Source: Holacanthus passer
Lineage: Eukaryota; Chordata; Actinopteri; Pomacanthidae
Direction of reading: 5' to 3'
Length of the DNA stretch: 64,000 bases
NCBI GenBank assembly: GCA_025331565.1
Contig: JAFREQ010000150.1
Location: 186,001-250,000, forward strand
Shown here in pieces: positions 1 to 11,699 of the stretch. Under the pieces are notes generated by a model. It did not search any database, was not told the DNA's origin, and saw only the letters and a list, made by a program, of their open reading frames with translations. Position numbers and translations under genes: made by a program. Position 1 is the first letter of the stretch; each line of letters starts with the position of its first letter.

Positions 1-139
1 GCCGGCGATGGATCATTAAAAAGGCATGTTTGGGTGTTTTTCCTTTCCTCTCTCTGATGTAGATTTGGATGTGTTCTCCAAGGAAAGTGTTTCTTTGTGC
101 ATTTCCTCATCTTGCTTGATTTGCCCCCCTACCGTTGCC

Positions 140-174
<35 letters not shown>

Positions 175-178
175 ACAA
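140..178. repeat. (CA)n microsatellite
   Basis: An uninterrupted CA run from 140 to about 167 is followed by an AAC interruption and a few more CA units. Open frames on both strands run through it only because the dinucleotide has no stops. Confidence 0.95.
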
Positions 179-882
179 TGTGCTCCTCTCTCTTGCAATT
201 TATTTCCTTTTCCAACCAGCAGGAAAATGGTGCTGAGGGTTATGGGTCTTTTTAGACCCTGTGGCAACGCTGAGAGGGATGATTTCTGCTTTTCTAAAGA
301 TTGCTTCAGACTACATGACTGTTCAAAGCACATCTTGTGAGGCTGCTTGGCCTGAAAGACATCAGAAAACTGTGGTTGTGGAGTCGTAGAGAATGTGGGA
401 AAAACAGTATATTACCCGATTCATAATGTGAAATGTGGAAATTCTGCATGAACGCTCACTCACTCTCTTACTGATAATATACATTTCAATTTAACTGTAA
501 CATTTTCTGAATCGATCAGTGGCTTTAATAAACTCTGAAAAAGTCATGTGACCTGGCCTTTATGGTACATAGATGTTTCCATTAAATGTATTTATGAATG
601 TTTGGCGGCTGAACAATCCAATATGTGCAATATCTCAGTTTGTATTTAAATGTCAGTCGTGTACAGATGCAGCACCCACTCATGTTAGCTTTGTCTTTAC
701 GGGTGTGAGTGTGTGATTTGGATGGTTATGGAGTTGTTTTTCCTGCTGTTTTGTTGTGAACGTTGTTAAAGAACATACGACTTCAAGAGTGAAAGTTTCT
801 CAAACTTTCCATCTGCCGCTCAGTCTGCGGGCGAGAAGGTCGGCCTGGCAGACAGCGAGCTTGTTCAGCACCGTGAGATAAT
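179..882. other. No gene or feature seen
   Basis: AT-rich, single-copy-looking sequence. I see no long frame, no convincing splice-site pair and no recognisable repeat. Confidence 0.5.
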
Positions 883-1150
883 CACACACACAAACACACA
901 TATGTCCACACACACACATCCATGCACACCAATAATCCAGTGTTTGTTATGTTGTAGGTGATAGGCTGCGCCCGCTGAGCCCAGAGACTCTCAGTCCATA
1001 TTAGATCTGGATGGCTGATCTTCCTCACCAATTTACTGGACATCTCTCTCTCTCTCCTTCTCTCGCTCATCCGCCTTTTCCTGTTTCTATCTGTCTATCT
1101 CTATAAACCTTTATCCCCCCTCTGTCCACATATCTTTTTTTTTTTCTTTA
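883..1150. repeat. Microsatellite cluster (CA, TC, T)
   Basis: Interrupted CA units lie at 883-925, a TC-rich run at about 1042-1070 and an 11-base T run at 1135-1145. The sequence between looks unique. Confidence 0.8.
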
Positions 1151-1364
1151 CCACGCCTGTCTCCAGCACAGTGGACCAAACACGCAGGAGGTGGACGATC
1201 TCAGCTTGAGCAATCGGCCAAAGAAAACACGACATTTTGACGGTGAGATTTGTATTAAAAGAGCTGCTTTGAAACAATATTACAAACACATTTACAGGAC
1301 GTCGGCCTTGATCATACCATTGACCGAATGCATCATACTCTGAAAGGCTTTTGTCCACTTAATT

Positions 1365-1660
1365 CATTTACAGCTAATTTGATAAGAGGTAATTACGTTT
1401 TGAGCGAACTGTCTCTCCGGGTTCATAAACTGTCAAAGACTGATGATGGTAAATGTTCAGTAATCTCATAAAGCTAACAGTGACTCGGCCATTCATTAAT
1501 ATGAAGCCACAGGAGTTCATGATATACATTTATTCATGCATTAGGTGAGTCATGGATTCGTTATGTGTTAATCAAGCAGGAGGAGGAGAAGTGGACCCTC
1601 ATTACAGAAAGTCATTATGTGAACTGCATGTGATAACATCAGTGTATATTTGCTTTATTT
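1365..1660. promoter_or_regulatory. Candidate regulatory block with homeodomain cores
   Basis: This block has no simple repeats and several TAAT/ATTA cores, for example GGTAATTACG near 1389 and CATTCATTAATATG near 1491, plus an AP-1-like TGAGTCA near 1545. The texture resembles teleost conserved noncoding elements, but conservation itself cannot be seen from one sequence. Confidence 0.25.
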
Positions 1661-4600
1661 TGTTCCTGTTGATCCATCACACACGTTGATGGAGGCAGAA
1701 ACATGTGGATATATGAATGTGATCAACTGAAAATGAAGAATTAATTCATTTTTTTAAAAGTTCTGTAAAGCACTTTTAATGCAGTCGTGCACCTGATGCA
1801 AAAACCAAGAATAAGAACAATAACATTACACAGTTTTTTAAAGATGACTTTATCTGCTGTGACGACTCGAGAATGCGAGAATCTGCGAAGCTCATTTAAG
1901 CTCATCTTATCTTCCTGTAGAGAAAATAATAGAATTTCCATCAGTTCACGAGTGCTGCGAAAACAAAGAGTCCTGGAGTAAAGAATATATTTCATTGTTG
2001 CTCAGAAAAAGGCAGAGAAGAGGTTTCAGGTTGTGAAGCCTCATGTCAGGATCAGACTGCACATTGTTTTCTGTCTTTGGAGACGGTCGCTGCGTCACAT
2101 TGGTCGAGCCATAAATTCTTGCTGAGGTTTGGCACAGATACACGGCAGACTTCTTGGACCCTGAACAATCGCAGCCTTCTTACCCGACTTTCATGACGTG
2201 CATATTTGATCAGGAAGGAGTTGCCAAGCACTGACTTCGCTCTCCTCACAGCACCGACAACAGAAGTTCTCATATGTAAACACAGTCGCTGATGCGTTCG
2301 TCTATTTATCAAGATGTCATGGCTGTCCTGGATTTTGACTCTACTCCCTACTGACTCAGCTGGCTCGAACCTCGGCCAAGATGATACCAAAACATTACCA
2401 CGTACTATCTGTAACTTTTGCCAATGGAAAACCAAAAAAAGAACAGTTCCAATCAAGTAAAGCCAAACTGCACCACGCAGTGAAAATGAGGCTACGCTCA
2501 TACACAGAAGAGGAAGTCATGGCCCAGATATCCATTATCCAGATATTTGCTGGCTTCATTAGAAGACCTGGAGCATTGACTATAGCCCCCAGAGGCTAAA
2601 TCGTCGTGAGTCAATAACCGATGGCTTGTGAGATTGATATTGTGCGGTGTGATCCTGACATCAGGCTGAAGTCGGTCAAACATGAGCCAGAAAACAGTTG
2701 TTCTGTGTATCATATACAACAGTACAGCCGCTTCAACTGAAGGTGGCGCCATAAAGAGGTCAGCAGATTTCAGCTGTTACAGTCTGATATTCATTAAATA
2801 AGAATATAGAGAGTGAAAGATGCTGATGTTCTTCAGCGTAAATCATTTCTGATATATCACAACAGGGATTTGAAACAAAGACCTGGAGGTAGAAATCAAT
2901 CTGTTTCAAACCCAGACTGTGAGAAACAAATGGACATGGTTAATATTTAATAATTTCAGAAGAACTCACGACTCCTAAACATTAAAAATGCCTGAGTAAC
3001 ATGGATCCATCTCATCTTCTACTGGGACAGACCAGTCCTCTGACCTAAGACTGATCAAAGCTAGAATATGTCCACGGTCAGGGACACGGAGGCAACAATG
3101 CACAAGGTTGAAGAAGGCAAAGACAGTGACCTAATTTCTGATACGGTTTGCTATCGACTGTGCACCAAACTTTCCCAAACATGGCCACATTATTTCTGAC
3201 TGTGGGAAAACGAAACACTTTCATCAAGTCGCTGGTTTCGCAGATTGCTCACGGTGCGATCACACAGTCATGTACAAGGCTTCATCAGCAAGCTGCCTCA
3301 CTCATGAACCCATTAACTGAGACACAGCAGCTGATGAGTCACGTTGCTCATCAAAGAGAAATGTATTTGCTGTTTGGTGGATTTCTGAAGCAAAAAAAAA
3401 AGTATATTTATTTGCCAAAAGCATCTGAGTTTTTCAGGACTATGTGTCAGCATTTTGGTAGCATGGATTATTCAAATCAGCAGCCCACCAATTTCCTCTT
3501 TGCCCCCAAGAAGGATTTGCTTTTCTTTGTAATCTTGGATGTAAAGGAATCCTAGAAATGGCACGATTGATACTCGCCTCCACAGATATTTTTCGACAGC
3601 TGGAAAAAAAAAAACAGGCCTACGAGCCGACCACTCAGCCACACTTTCTTCTTCTGTTTCTCTTGGTGGATAATTACGGCAAATTCTAGCGATGCTCAGT
3701 CTAATTTCTTTCACATCGTTGATCAAATTCTGCAGTTCCCTTCATGCTGCACTGCGTTTATTATCTTATCCCAACAGTCCTTCACTTAAATGTAGTAAAT
3801 GTCTTCATCTTTCACCCAAAGGTCAAAACTCAAAATGGACACCAGTGTGTCTCCTCACTACAAAATAACACGATGCATGTTTCATGAATCTTGTCTCTTC
3901 AGATAACATGCTGCACTCCTCTTACTCTGTGGGTCAGCCGGCTGAAAATGTTCAGAATCTATTTTCCTCTGACCTTTATCCGACTTACGTGTCACGCTCG
4001 CTTTTATTAAGTACGAGATCATGCTGTGAAAGCATGAATATTTAATACGGCTGCGCTCAGCGTGTTATTGTGATGAGCGTCCAGTCTGCTCCAGTGTCTG
4101 TGTCCGACTTTGTGTCATCATCGTCTTGTCAGCGTTGGGCAGAGCAACTGGCACCAGAGCTCCCAGCACCGTCACAGCTCTCAACTCATGTCATCTTCAA
4201 CGTCATACATCTTTTCATCTTTCTGATTTCCGTCGTGTCAAGCATTTTATTTAACGTAAATTAAACGTATGCTGCACATTTTATTAGGGAAGTCTTTGTT
4301 AACAGGATAGAGATGAAACTTAAGATGCATTATTTTGTTTTCTCGAGTGTCCTGATGTCGTCTTCATGGTGAGAGCACAACATCTAAATTATGTATGCTT
4401 TTCTATGCAATCACTTTATCGTGTGTGAGTGTTTTTGATGCACCTTTGACTTTAATTTGCATCAGCTATTTGGATCATCCAGTTTTCTTTTGCATTCTTA
4501 TCCCTTGGTTTGGTGATCTATTATTACTTTTATGCTTGTGTGCAAAATATCCAAAGAATTTTTGCATCAACTGTAAATAATTCTGTATTTTGACCCAGTT

Positions 4601-5029
4601 GGTTCATTTACATTTTTCCACTTCAGCAATCAATAATACCACCACAGAAATCCACAGTTGTGTATGATTTCAGATGCTGCTCTTCATCTGTCGATGTTGC
4701 ATGTGATTGGCCAGTCATTAAAAAAGACTCTTTCAGGTGAAGATGCTCCTATTCGGATCAATCCAGTGCTCCCAAAGTCAGTCGACAACCATCTGTGCGA
4801 CATCAGTCATTTTGGATCTGTTGGGTTTAGCGTAGCCAGATAACTCAAACACAGCCCGAGTGTGACAGGCTGTCAGGCCTCTGGCAGTATCAGCCCCGCT
4901 CTCTCTGAGCAACACAACAATATGCACAGCAATTTATCAAACACAGACACGCCGCAAATATTTTATTTACACTTACAGCTTTGTCTTCCTCTTCCGCCAC
5001 CTGTTTTCTTCCCGTTTTCCCCCTCAACC
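1661..5029. other. No gene seen; AT-rich spacer
   Basis: The frames here are short (the longest about 150 codons, minus strand near 2052-2501), match no family I know and lack matching splice signals. A short AT-rich stretch at 4020-4065 (ATGAATATTTAATACGG) could be a small regulatory element. Nothing else stands out. Confidence 0.5.
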
Positions 5030-5185
5030 TCGCCGGGTAGATCAAATATCTGCTCGCCAGATGTTAAACTGGCGGCTAATTGTGCTCTAAAAAACAAATG
5101 CTCAAAGCTGTAGACATGTTGTCCCATTAAGATCAAATATACTCCTCATCCGCAGCGTGACGAATTAGTGAAATGCCATTTTCTT
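5030..5185. promoter_or_regulatory. Candidate regulatory block
   Basis: Repeat-free sequence with GGCTAATTGTG near 5074, a TTAAGATCAAATAT stretch near 5128 and GACGAATTAGTG near 5159. The density of homeodomain-type cores suggests a conserved noncoding element; this is texture only. Confidence 0.25.
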
Positions 5186-6391
5186 TTAAAAATTGACCTT
5201 TGGCTCGTACGTTTAAATATGCAAATACATGCACACGTTGTGGTTGTCAAAACACAAGTAAGTGCGATCCCCATTAACCGCCGCCTCTCTCTGTCTCTGT
5301 CGCAGACACATCGCAGCCTCCAGCTATTTTTAATGATTCTACTAAAGGTGATAAGTGTGATTTGTCATTTTACAGATGTAGTGTTCGAGCCTAAAGGACT
5401 GCGAGAGCGCCCACACAAGTTCACACACACACACACACACACAGCGAACACACATCTCCATCATCCCCGGCCTCCACGCGTCGTGCCGAGGGGAGCCTGG
5501 GCGGGCGTCTTGTCGACCCGTGTACAAACACTCTCTCTCTCGGGCGACCGTGACAAGAAAAGTCTGCCGCTTGTTAGATGGATGGCAGCGACCCTGAAGG
5601 TGGAGGAGGAGGAGGCAACTCGAGGAGAGAAAAGAACAGCGACACACAGCAAGAGCAAAATGAGGAGTGGAAACAGAAAGCACAGGGCTGGTACAGTGGT
5701 CCGGGTTTTCAATCTGGGAATAAGATGGCGACATCGGAGAGGGGAAGGTGAGGATGTACGACAATGCCATCCCCAAATTTATGATTGTCAAGGAGTCAAC
5801 TCGGATCACCACCTCTCTGTACTTTTGCAGTTCAAGGTCCATAGATGAAAAAGTGGCTGAGTTCAGCAGTGTCCTCCGAAGATTATTTTCAAATACCTGA
5901 ATATGAAGTAGGGCTCGAAAACACACCTCTATGAGCTATTAGTCCACATGAAGACGAGATTCATATACAAACACACACACATGTAAGTTTTCTGAGGTCA
6001 GGTATCACCAGGTACATCCAGACTTGCCTCCATTACTGTGTCTTGTCAAGTCATGTACATATATTTTAAATAAATTCTTTCAGATAGTAGCTGATTAATG
6101 AGAACTAAGAGCTCTGTGTGAAACATTTCATGATAAACATCCACTTTATAAAAAACTTCAGCCACTAACACCAGAGCCTCTGAGCCCAATTCCCATCAAT
6201 GGTGAGACAGTCAAGACCGACACACTGGCCAATAAACTCAGCTTTGATCCACTGACATCCACAAACGCTGCCAGCAAAGACTGTCTGCCATTCACAAAGC
6301 GCTCTCTGTTGCCCACCACCTTCTGTTACTGCTTCGCAAAAGCACAGTGCAAAATACTTCCAACTAGAAAAAGTTGTACCGTATTCAAATA
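5186..6391. other. Spacer with long chance frames
   Basis: A 226-codon plus-strand frame (5168-5848) spans the CA tract at 5422-5443 and reads as Leu/Ser-rich, then His/Thr from CA, then basic residues. It has no domain I recognise, and a 194-codon frame lies opposite. I read both as consequences of the repeat and of moderate GC content, not as genes. Confidence 0.5.
5422..5443. repeat. (CA)11 microsatellite
   Basis: Perfect CA dinucleotide run. Confidence 0.95.
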
Positions 6392-6434
6392 AAGGTTGAA
6401 TCCACCAACCTGGATGACTGAGAACCTTCATAGA
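6392..6434 (-). mobile_element. Short remnant of a dispersed fish repeat
   Basis: In reverse complement it carries the core TGAAGGTTCTCAGTCATC, which also occurs at about 49932-49949 on the plus strand. I recognise this core from an abundant teleost interspersed repeat. Only about 40 bases remain here. The repeat class is not certain. Confidence 0.5.
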
Positions 6435-7374
6435 CTTGTGCCATGTTACGCTATCTGCTTTCAAAATCATTGGCCTCTAAACCCCCAAACTCTCAGCTCT
6501 CATCAGTCGCCACAGCACCCGACCCTGGACGCCCCTCGACTCCAATCTGGTCACAGAAACAGGACACTCAGATGGAAAAGGGCTTGTTTTAATAGGAGTG
6601 ATATCATCTCTGCCATAGCGGTGCTGAATTACATCGCTCACTAATCACGAAAAGATGCGATGTATTCTGTGCAAATGGATCTATGGAGTTGCTGCGCGCT
6701 CTGTGGAAACGTAACTTCTCTTCTGGGGGACAATAAAACTGGCTTAAGTTCGATGTGCTGAAATAAACAGATTTAAAATTGTCTTTATTGATTTATGCTT
6801 CCAACCTCCTGAACCTGAAGATACTGGAGAACACAACATCTTTTGTAGCTTCAATTTTTGCCTTTATTTTTTGTTGTAAAAGAGTGAAATAAAAACCACA
6901 ATGCAACAGAGCAGCGCTTCAGTCATCTTGGATTTTAATGCTCTCCTGAGTTACCAGGATTCACCCACACTCATTCAAATTGTCTTAAACTTGTTGCTTC
7001 ATACTTGCCGGTCTGAGAATTTCACATGTCATGCTGTGGGTTTTTTATTTTCAACACTTGACTGATAGGCAGCCTAATTAGCATCAGGTGCAAGAAACAC
7101 TTCCATCCCACCGTGATATATTGCATCATGGACCTGCCAGCTTCAGAAAACACAGAATCAGGAATCAAGAACAAGAGTCAAGAACAAAAGCAGCATTTCA
7201 CAGGTGGCCCTTCACGACATTTCTGTATATGCATTGCTGCAGATGTAATTGTGCCATACAGCGGAGTTCATACTACCTTAAAATTTACCACGAGGTAACA
7301 TTTGATGCACATGAGAAAAGGGGAAAGACATGCAGAGAGGTGGTGGACTGATTCATCGCCCAGATGTGAAATGA
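6435..7374. other. No gene or feature seen
   Basis: AT-rich sequence with short frames only. There are T-rich and A-rich stretches near 6840-6900 but no defined repeat. Confidence 0.5.
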
Positions 7375-7660
7375 GATAGGGACGGAGTAAGAGGAAAGAA
7401 AGAGAGAAGGAGAGAGAGCACTCGGGGTGAATCATTACTCTGATGTGAATTAGTGCCGGGTTGGATGAATGAATCACCGACCAGTCAGAGAGAGGAGGGA
7501 AAGGACGAGGGGAAGAAAAGAGGGGAGGAGAGAGAGAGAGTGAGAGAAACGACAGCGGCGTTAAATGAGAATCAGAGACAAAGACGAGGGAAAAGGTGAG
7601 AAAGTAAAAGGAGGGAGAAAGTGAGAGGAGGAAAGAGGGAGCGATGACAGATGGAGAATT
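7375..7660. repeat. Purine-rich tract (GA/GGA)
   Basis: About 285 bases in which the plus strand is dominated by GAGA, GGAGG and GAAAG, broken by a short mixed block near 7420-7480. The opposite strand therefore reads as an artificial Ser/Leu/Phe/Pro-rich frame. Such tracts can adopt triplex structure. Confidence 0.8.
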
Positions 7661-8580
7661 CGACATTTGAAGGTAGCAGTGAAAACACGATGATAATCAG
7701 GCCAAAAAGTGAGACGCAAACCAGTAGATGGAAATTAATTATGGAGAAGCTGCAGAAATTTGCGAAGCACATTTGGAAGTAAGATCTTGTTGCCTTTAAA
7801 GTTTGATGATTTTTCCTTGAAACTGGGTTTTATCATTGTAATATCATCCATCCCAACATAAACAGAGAGCAGCAAAAACTGACTACTAAAAAGAAAAAAA
7901 TTTTAGATATCATGCTTGATCGCTTTGACATTTCCTTTTTTCTCATTTCATTTTTCTCCCTGACAGAAACTCCCATTGGCATCGGTTGTTGCCAGAATCA
8001 CTGTCAGATTTCATTTTTATAGGTCTTGAACAACCTCCCACTACATGAACCCCACAAGATGATGGCTCCAACGGATGAAACAGCCAAGAGCTGGAGAAGA
8101 AAAACTGTCGTCTTGGGCACGGGATCAGGATTTCTTTTTGAGAACAAAGTCATAATAAGCATAATAAGTTCAATGAAAGCCAGTGAATTCAACCAGGATT
8201 ATATTGTTTATATCTGTTTTTTAACTATTCTTCTTTTGGTGACAGAGCTTTTAGTCTTCATTTTACAGAATAATCCAAATGACTGTGGAGAAAGTTAATG
8301 GACATTCATTGTCTGCAAATATTACTTCTGGTCAAAGACTGCAAAACAGACATATTATAAAAGATGTGATCTTCTGTACTTTTAGAAATATTGAAGAATG
8401 GTGCCAAGGTAAAATAGGTGAGGACACAGACAGAGGAAGAAAAGGACAGTTGTCTCCAGTGAGCTCCAAAATGCCATCAGACATCCTAAATCTGAAAGCG
8501 ACATCCTTTTTTATCTTTCACTTTTGGGAAAACCAAAGATTTGGGAGGCGAAGGCTGGAGGGTTGAACACCTCGCTACAG
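7661..8580. other. No gene seen
   Basis: AT-rich spacer. Two overlapping frames of 90-95 codons (8026-8298, 8279-8566) have no recognisable domain and no paired splice signals. Confidence 0.5.
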
Positions 8581-9150
8581 CCCCATAATGGCGAGACTGC
8601 GGCCCAGAGATAAGCGCCGAGCCCCGGACCGACCTCTGAAAGATAACAACACAAAGAGAACGCAAGATATCAAGCAATGCACCTGAGACGGAGACGGAGA
8701 AACAGAGAGGAAATCAAGACAGGAAGAGGAAAAGCGAACGGCGAAAAGGGAGAGTCTGGGACATAACGGAAAGGTCATCTGTGTGACAGAGTGAGGTAAA
8801 TGAAAAGAGACAACGCAAAGTGGTCGGGGGGAACGAGTCAGGAGATCGAGGACCATGGAAATGAAAGAAAATGAAGGGAGAAAGAAAAGATGAGCAGTGT
8901 GACGAGAGGATCTGAGAGAGGTCTGCTGAGCGGCGTGGCACCGGCCCACCGGGGCAAATTCACAGGCCTGTGTCACATGTCTTTGGCATTAAAGCGATTT
9001 GGATGGAGGTTCTGACAAGACAACATGGATGAGCAAATAAACCGGGAGCCAGACGTGCCGGGGGTGCAGAGCCGGCGAACAGAGAAACCGAACTGAGGCA
9101 GAGGAGGGAAAGATAGAAAGATAGGCAAAGTATGAAGATGAAGCAAATCT
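8581..9150. repeat. Purine-skewed, more GC-rich tract
   Basis: The plus strand is strongly purine-skewed from about 8680 to 8910 and again from 9060 to 9150, with short GC-rich islands near 8590-8640 and 8930-9080. The 133-codon minus-strand frame here is a by-product of the skew. Confidence 0.6.
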
Positions 9151-9227
9151 AAACTAAAGTGGTTTAAAGTTAAAAGTACTGAAGGGATCATTAAATATTA
9201 CAGTTCCTCCTGTGTGGCACATGAATG

Positions 9228-9392
9228 TGTCAGGATTCAAGTGCTCAGCACAGGATGAAGAACCCAAATGCAGACACTCGTGCAGGAGGTGACTTAATTT
9301 TAATGGAAGGTGTGGGCTGACTAACATGAAGAGTCAAATGAGTCCAACAGAGAAAGGCCGGCAGGCAGGTCGAAAACACATCAAAGCCTGTT
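9228..9392. mobile_element. Fragment of a dispersed repeat (TGTCAGGATT-type end)
   Basis: It begins TGTCAGGATTCAAGTG and continues with GAACCCAAATGCAGACAC and GGCAGGCAGGTCGAAAAC, landmarks I know from a high-copy percomorph repeat. The copy is truncated and diverged. It probably belongs to the same group as 21100-21595, read from memory rather than from a library search. Confidence 0.45.
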
Positions 9393-10329
9393 TACAGCTC
9401 ATGGGGAGTACGACTGCATGTGTGCAAAGATTTTATTAAAACATTTTGTGGCCCCAGAGGGAGCTGCACAAAGTCTGACAGATTGCCTCGAGTGATGTCA
9501 CTGGAGGCAGCTCAGACTGAAAATGAAAGAAATCCGGAGGTGTGGAGTCAGAAAGAGCTCCTTATATCTGCTTGAGGCTACATTAGCTGCTAACACACCC
9601 CAATCCCTGACTGAACTGTGAGCCAGTTGCATTGTGGGTAATGTAGGTTCCAGAAGAACAATGTGTGGGATGCAATGATTTTCCTTTGTTAAAAATTGTC
9701 CATCATGATTCCAACAATATAATAGGAGTGAAATGACAAATCTGGAGGAAAACAAAATCAATTCGTAAAACAAAATAGTAGATACATAAACAATGCCTCT
9801 AGTTTAGTCCCACAAAATTATGGAGGAGCACTGATACCAATAAGCATTATTAATATCTGCATCAATAAAAATCTGAAGATCCAAGTACTCACTGACGAGG
9901 TGATAGTAAAATCATGTGAGCAGCACTTTGTACGATAGTCAAACTGTCAAATAAGCATATTCAATACATCATGATTTAGACAAATGTACCATTCAAAGCT
10001 GTGCTTGTCGTGTTCCTTTAAATAACGTGCGAGACACAAAGCAGAATGTGGGAATAAGTGGAGGCAGGATTCAGGCCGGCAGGGAGCCATTAGATGTTCC
10101 TGTCAAGAGAGTTTGACTTTTGGTCTCTAATGAGATATATCACAACAAACTGAGTTTCTCAAGTGTCACTTTACTCAGCGTTTCCTGCGAGTCCAACAAC
10201 AGACACACACAAAACTTCTCCGACCGAGTTGCTTCAGTAAGCGAAGCTGTTGGGGTCCCAGAAGCCAACGAACCAGAGACGGTAAAACAACAGTCTGCTT
10301 AGGCGATGATTCCAAAACTCGAGGGTTAG
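9393..10329. other. No gene seen; one SBS-like motif
   Basis: AT-rich spacer. Positions 9629-9647 read GCATTGTGGGTAATGTAGG, an imperfect reverse-complement match to the ACTACAnnTCCCAnnATGC element bound by ZNF143/Staf. No transcript start can be linked to it. Confidence 0.4.
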
Positions 10330-10545
10330 GAAGCAGTGGAGCAGCAGCGAAAAAACAAGATGAAACTCCACCGGGAGACACGGAGGAGAGAGAGAGAGGG
10401 ACGCGGATGGGGAAAGAAAAAAATGAGGACAGAGAAGAGATACGAGATGGATGGGGGAGAAAGTCAGCAGAATGGAGGAAGGGTTGAAGACGACAACACC
10501 CGGTCTGCAGTCAGGAAGGATTCGAGAGGAGGGAGGAGGTGAAGG
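10330..10545. repeat. Purine-rich tract
   Basis: Nearly all-purine plus strand at 10375-10440 and 10450-10545, with GGAGAGAGAG-type units. Open frames on both strands here are compositional. Confidence 0.75.
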
Positions 10546-11343
10546 TCTTGTTCGGACGGTCACAAACGTACAAGGACGCTGTCTGGTGAGGCTTCAGAAA
10601 ATATCTTGTACTGTGGTTCCACATGGGAGGATGTAAAAGGGCAGAGCTGCCGTGAACTGACAGGGGAGATAAAGATAACACATAAAAAGCGATCAAAAGA
10701 AAAAGCAGAGAAGAGTTAAGTTACGGCGAAGAAGAGTCTCCTTTCTCAACTGAATGATTTCAGTCATTTCTTCTTTGCCTCTTTTATCTCACAAACCACA
10801 ATCACTCTCTTCTCGTGTTGTCCCTGAAGATAACTGATGCCCTTTCATATTTGATTTCACGCTCGTCACATGAGGAAACTGCCGGTGACCACATCAGCTC
10901 CATTTTAACTCCAGCGTTTGTGTCTATAGACTCAGGATCTCCGGTCGTGCTTCTCCTGCTCAAGCTGTTTTATTTTGCCACTTTACATTATTTCATTTGG
11001 GTCGAGCGTGTTGTTCAGGTTGTAGCGTTGCATTAGGAGCAGCACTCATTGTTATTCATTGTTACCGCTGTAATTGAGCAATTAGAGATGATGTCTTTTT
11101 CCTCTATTGTATCCATTTTATAGAGCTAAACCAGTTTTCATTTGTTTTTTTATCAGCTTCTCTCGAACCTGCCCCTGTTTTCACTCTTCACTGGCTTTTA
11201 TAAAGATAGTTTTCTATAGTGGCTCTTCCTCTCTTTCCATTTCTTTATCTGTGTCACCGCCGTCTCCTTTTCTGGCATTTCAATATTTTCCAGTGCCTCT
11301 ATGTGAATCTCATTTTTATCTCTTCTTGCACTCGTTCACTCTC
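10546..11343. other. No gene seen; pyrimidine-leaning toward the right
   Basis: From about 10720 onward the plus strand becomes T/C-rich. Frames of up to 191 codons starting near 11107 are low-complexity Ser/Phe/Leu and are not supported by splice signals. Confidence 0.5.
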
Positions 11344-11367
11344 GGTCTGTCTGTCTGTCTGTCTGTT
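11344..11367. repeat. (TCTG)n microsatellite
   Basis: Tetranucleotide TCTG/CTGT repeat of about six units. Confidence 0.9.
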
Positions 11368-11399
11368 CCTTCCCATCTCCCCAACCTGCGACAGAGCGA

Positions 11400-11519
11400 A
11401 CCCTTTAATAATACACAAGCTGCTCCGGCTCTCCTGGCAACGGCACAGATTCCTACAGGATTCAATCACGGCAGCTCTAATGAGATTAGCATGGCTAATG
11501 CGCACGGCTCCCTCCTTAC
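11400..11519. promoter_or_regulatory. Candidate regulatory block
   Basis: Repeat-free sequence with closely spaced TCTAATGAGATTAGC and GGCTAATGCG cores at about 11475-11503, next to a GC-rich block. It resembles a conserved noncoding element and directly abuts the minus-strand exon candidate at 11520-11638. Confidence 0.3.
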
Positions 11520-11638
11520 CTCCTTCCCAACAGGCGCTTCACGTGGCAGGAGGGCGCCCAGGATGTGCAGGTCGATTGCAGGGCGTCCCCCCCGGCACCG
11601 CCCGGGCCTCGCCACCGGGGGCGAGGAGGAGGGAGCAT
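11520..11638 (-). other. Possible minus-strand coding exon (unproven)
   Basis: On the minus strand an ATG at 11638 opens 39 codons that end at a consensus donor, GGAAGGAG|GTAAGG, with the donor G at 11519. The deduced peptide is Pro/Arg/Gly-rich and matches no family I know. The sequence before the ATG is CT-rich, like a 5'UTR. The block is GC-rich, so chance openness in all frames is likely, and no downstream exon was found. A 5'UTR-like exon on the same strand lies 5.7 kb upstream at 17363-17700. Confidence 0.15.
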
Positions 11639-11699
11639 CCCAGGTGAAGGAGCAACAAGAGCGAGCGAGCCAAGCGAGCTGAGCCTCCTGATGAAATTT

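Noticed and set aside
5168..5848. 226-codon plus-strand frame
   Set aside because: It spans a CA tract that cannot encode a stop in this frame. The parts on either side are unrelated low-complexity sequence and no domain is recognisable.
11107..11682. 191-codon plus-strand frame
   Set aside because: Ser/Phe/Leu low complexity from pyrimidine-rich DNA, then GC-rich sequence open in all frames. No domain.
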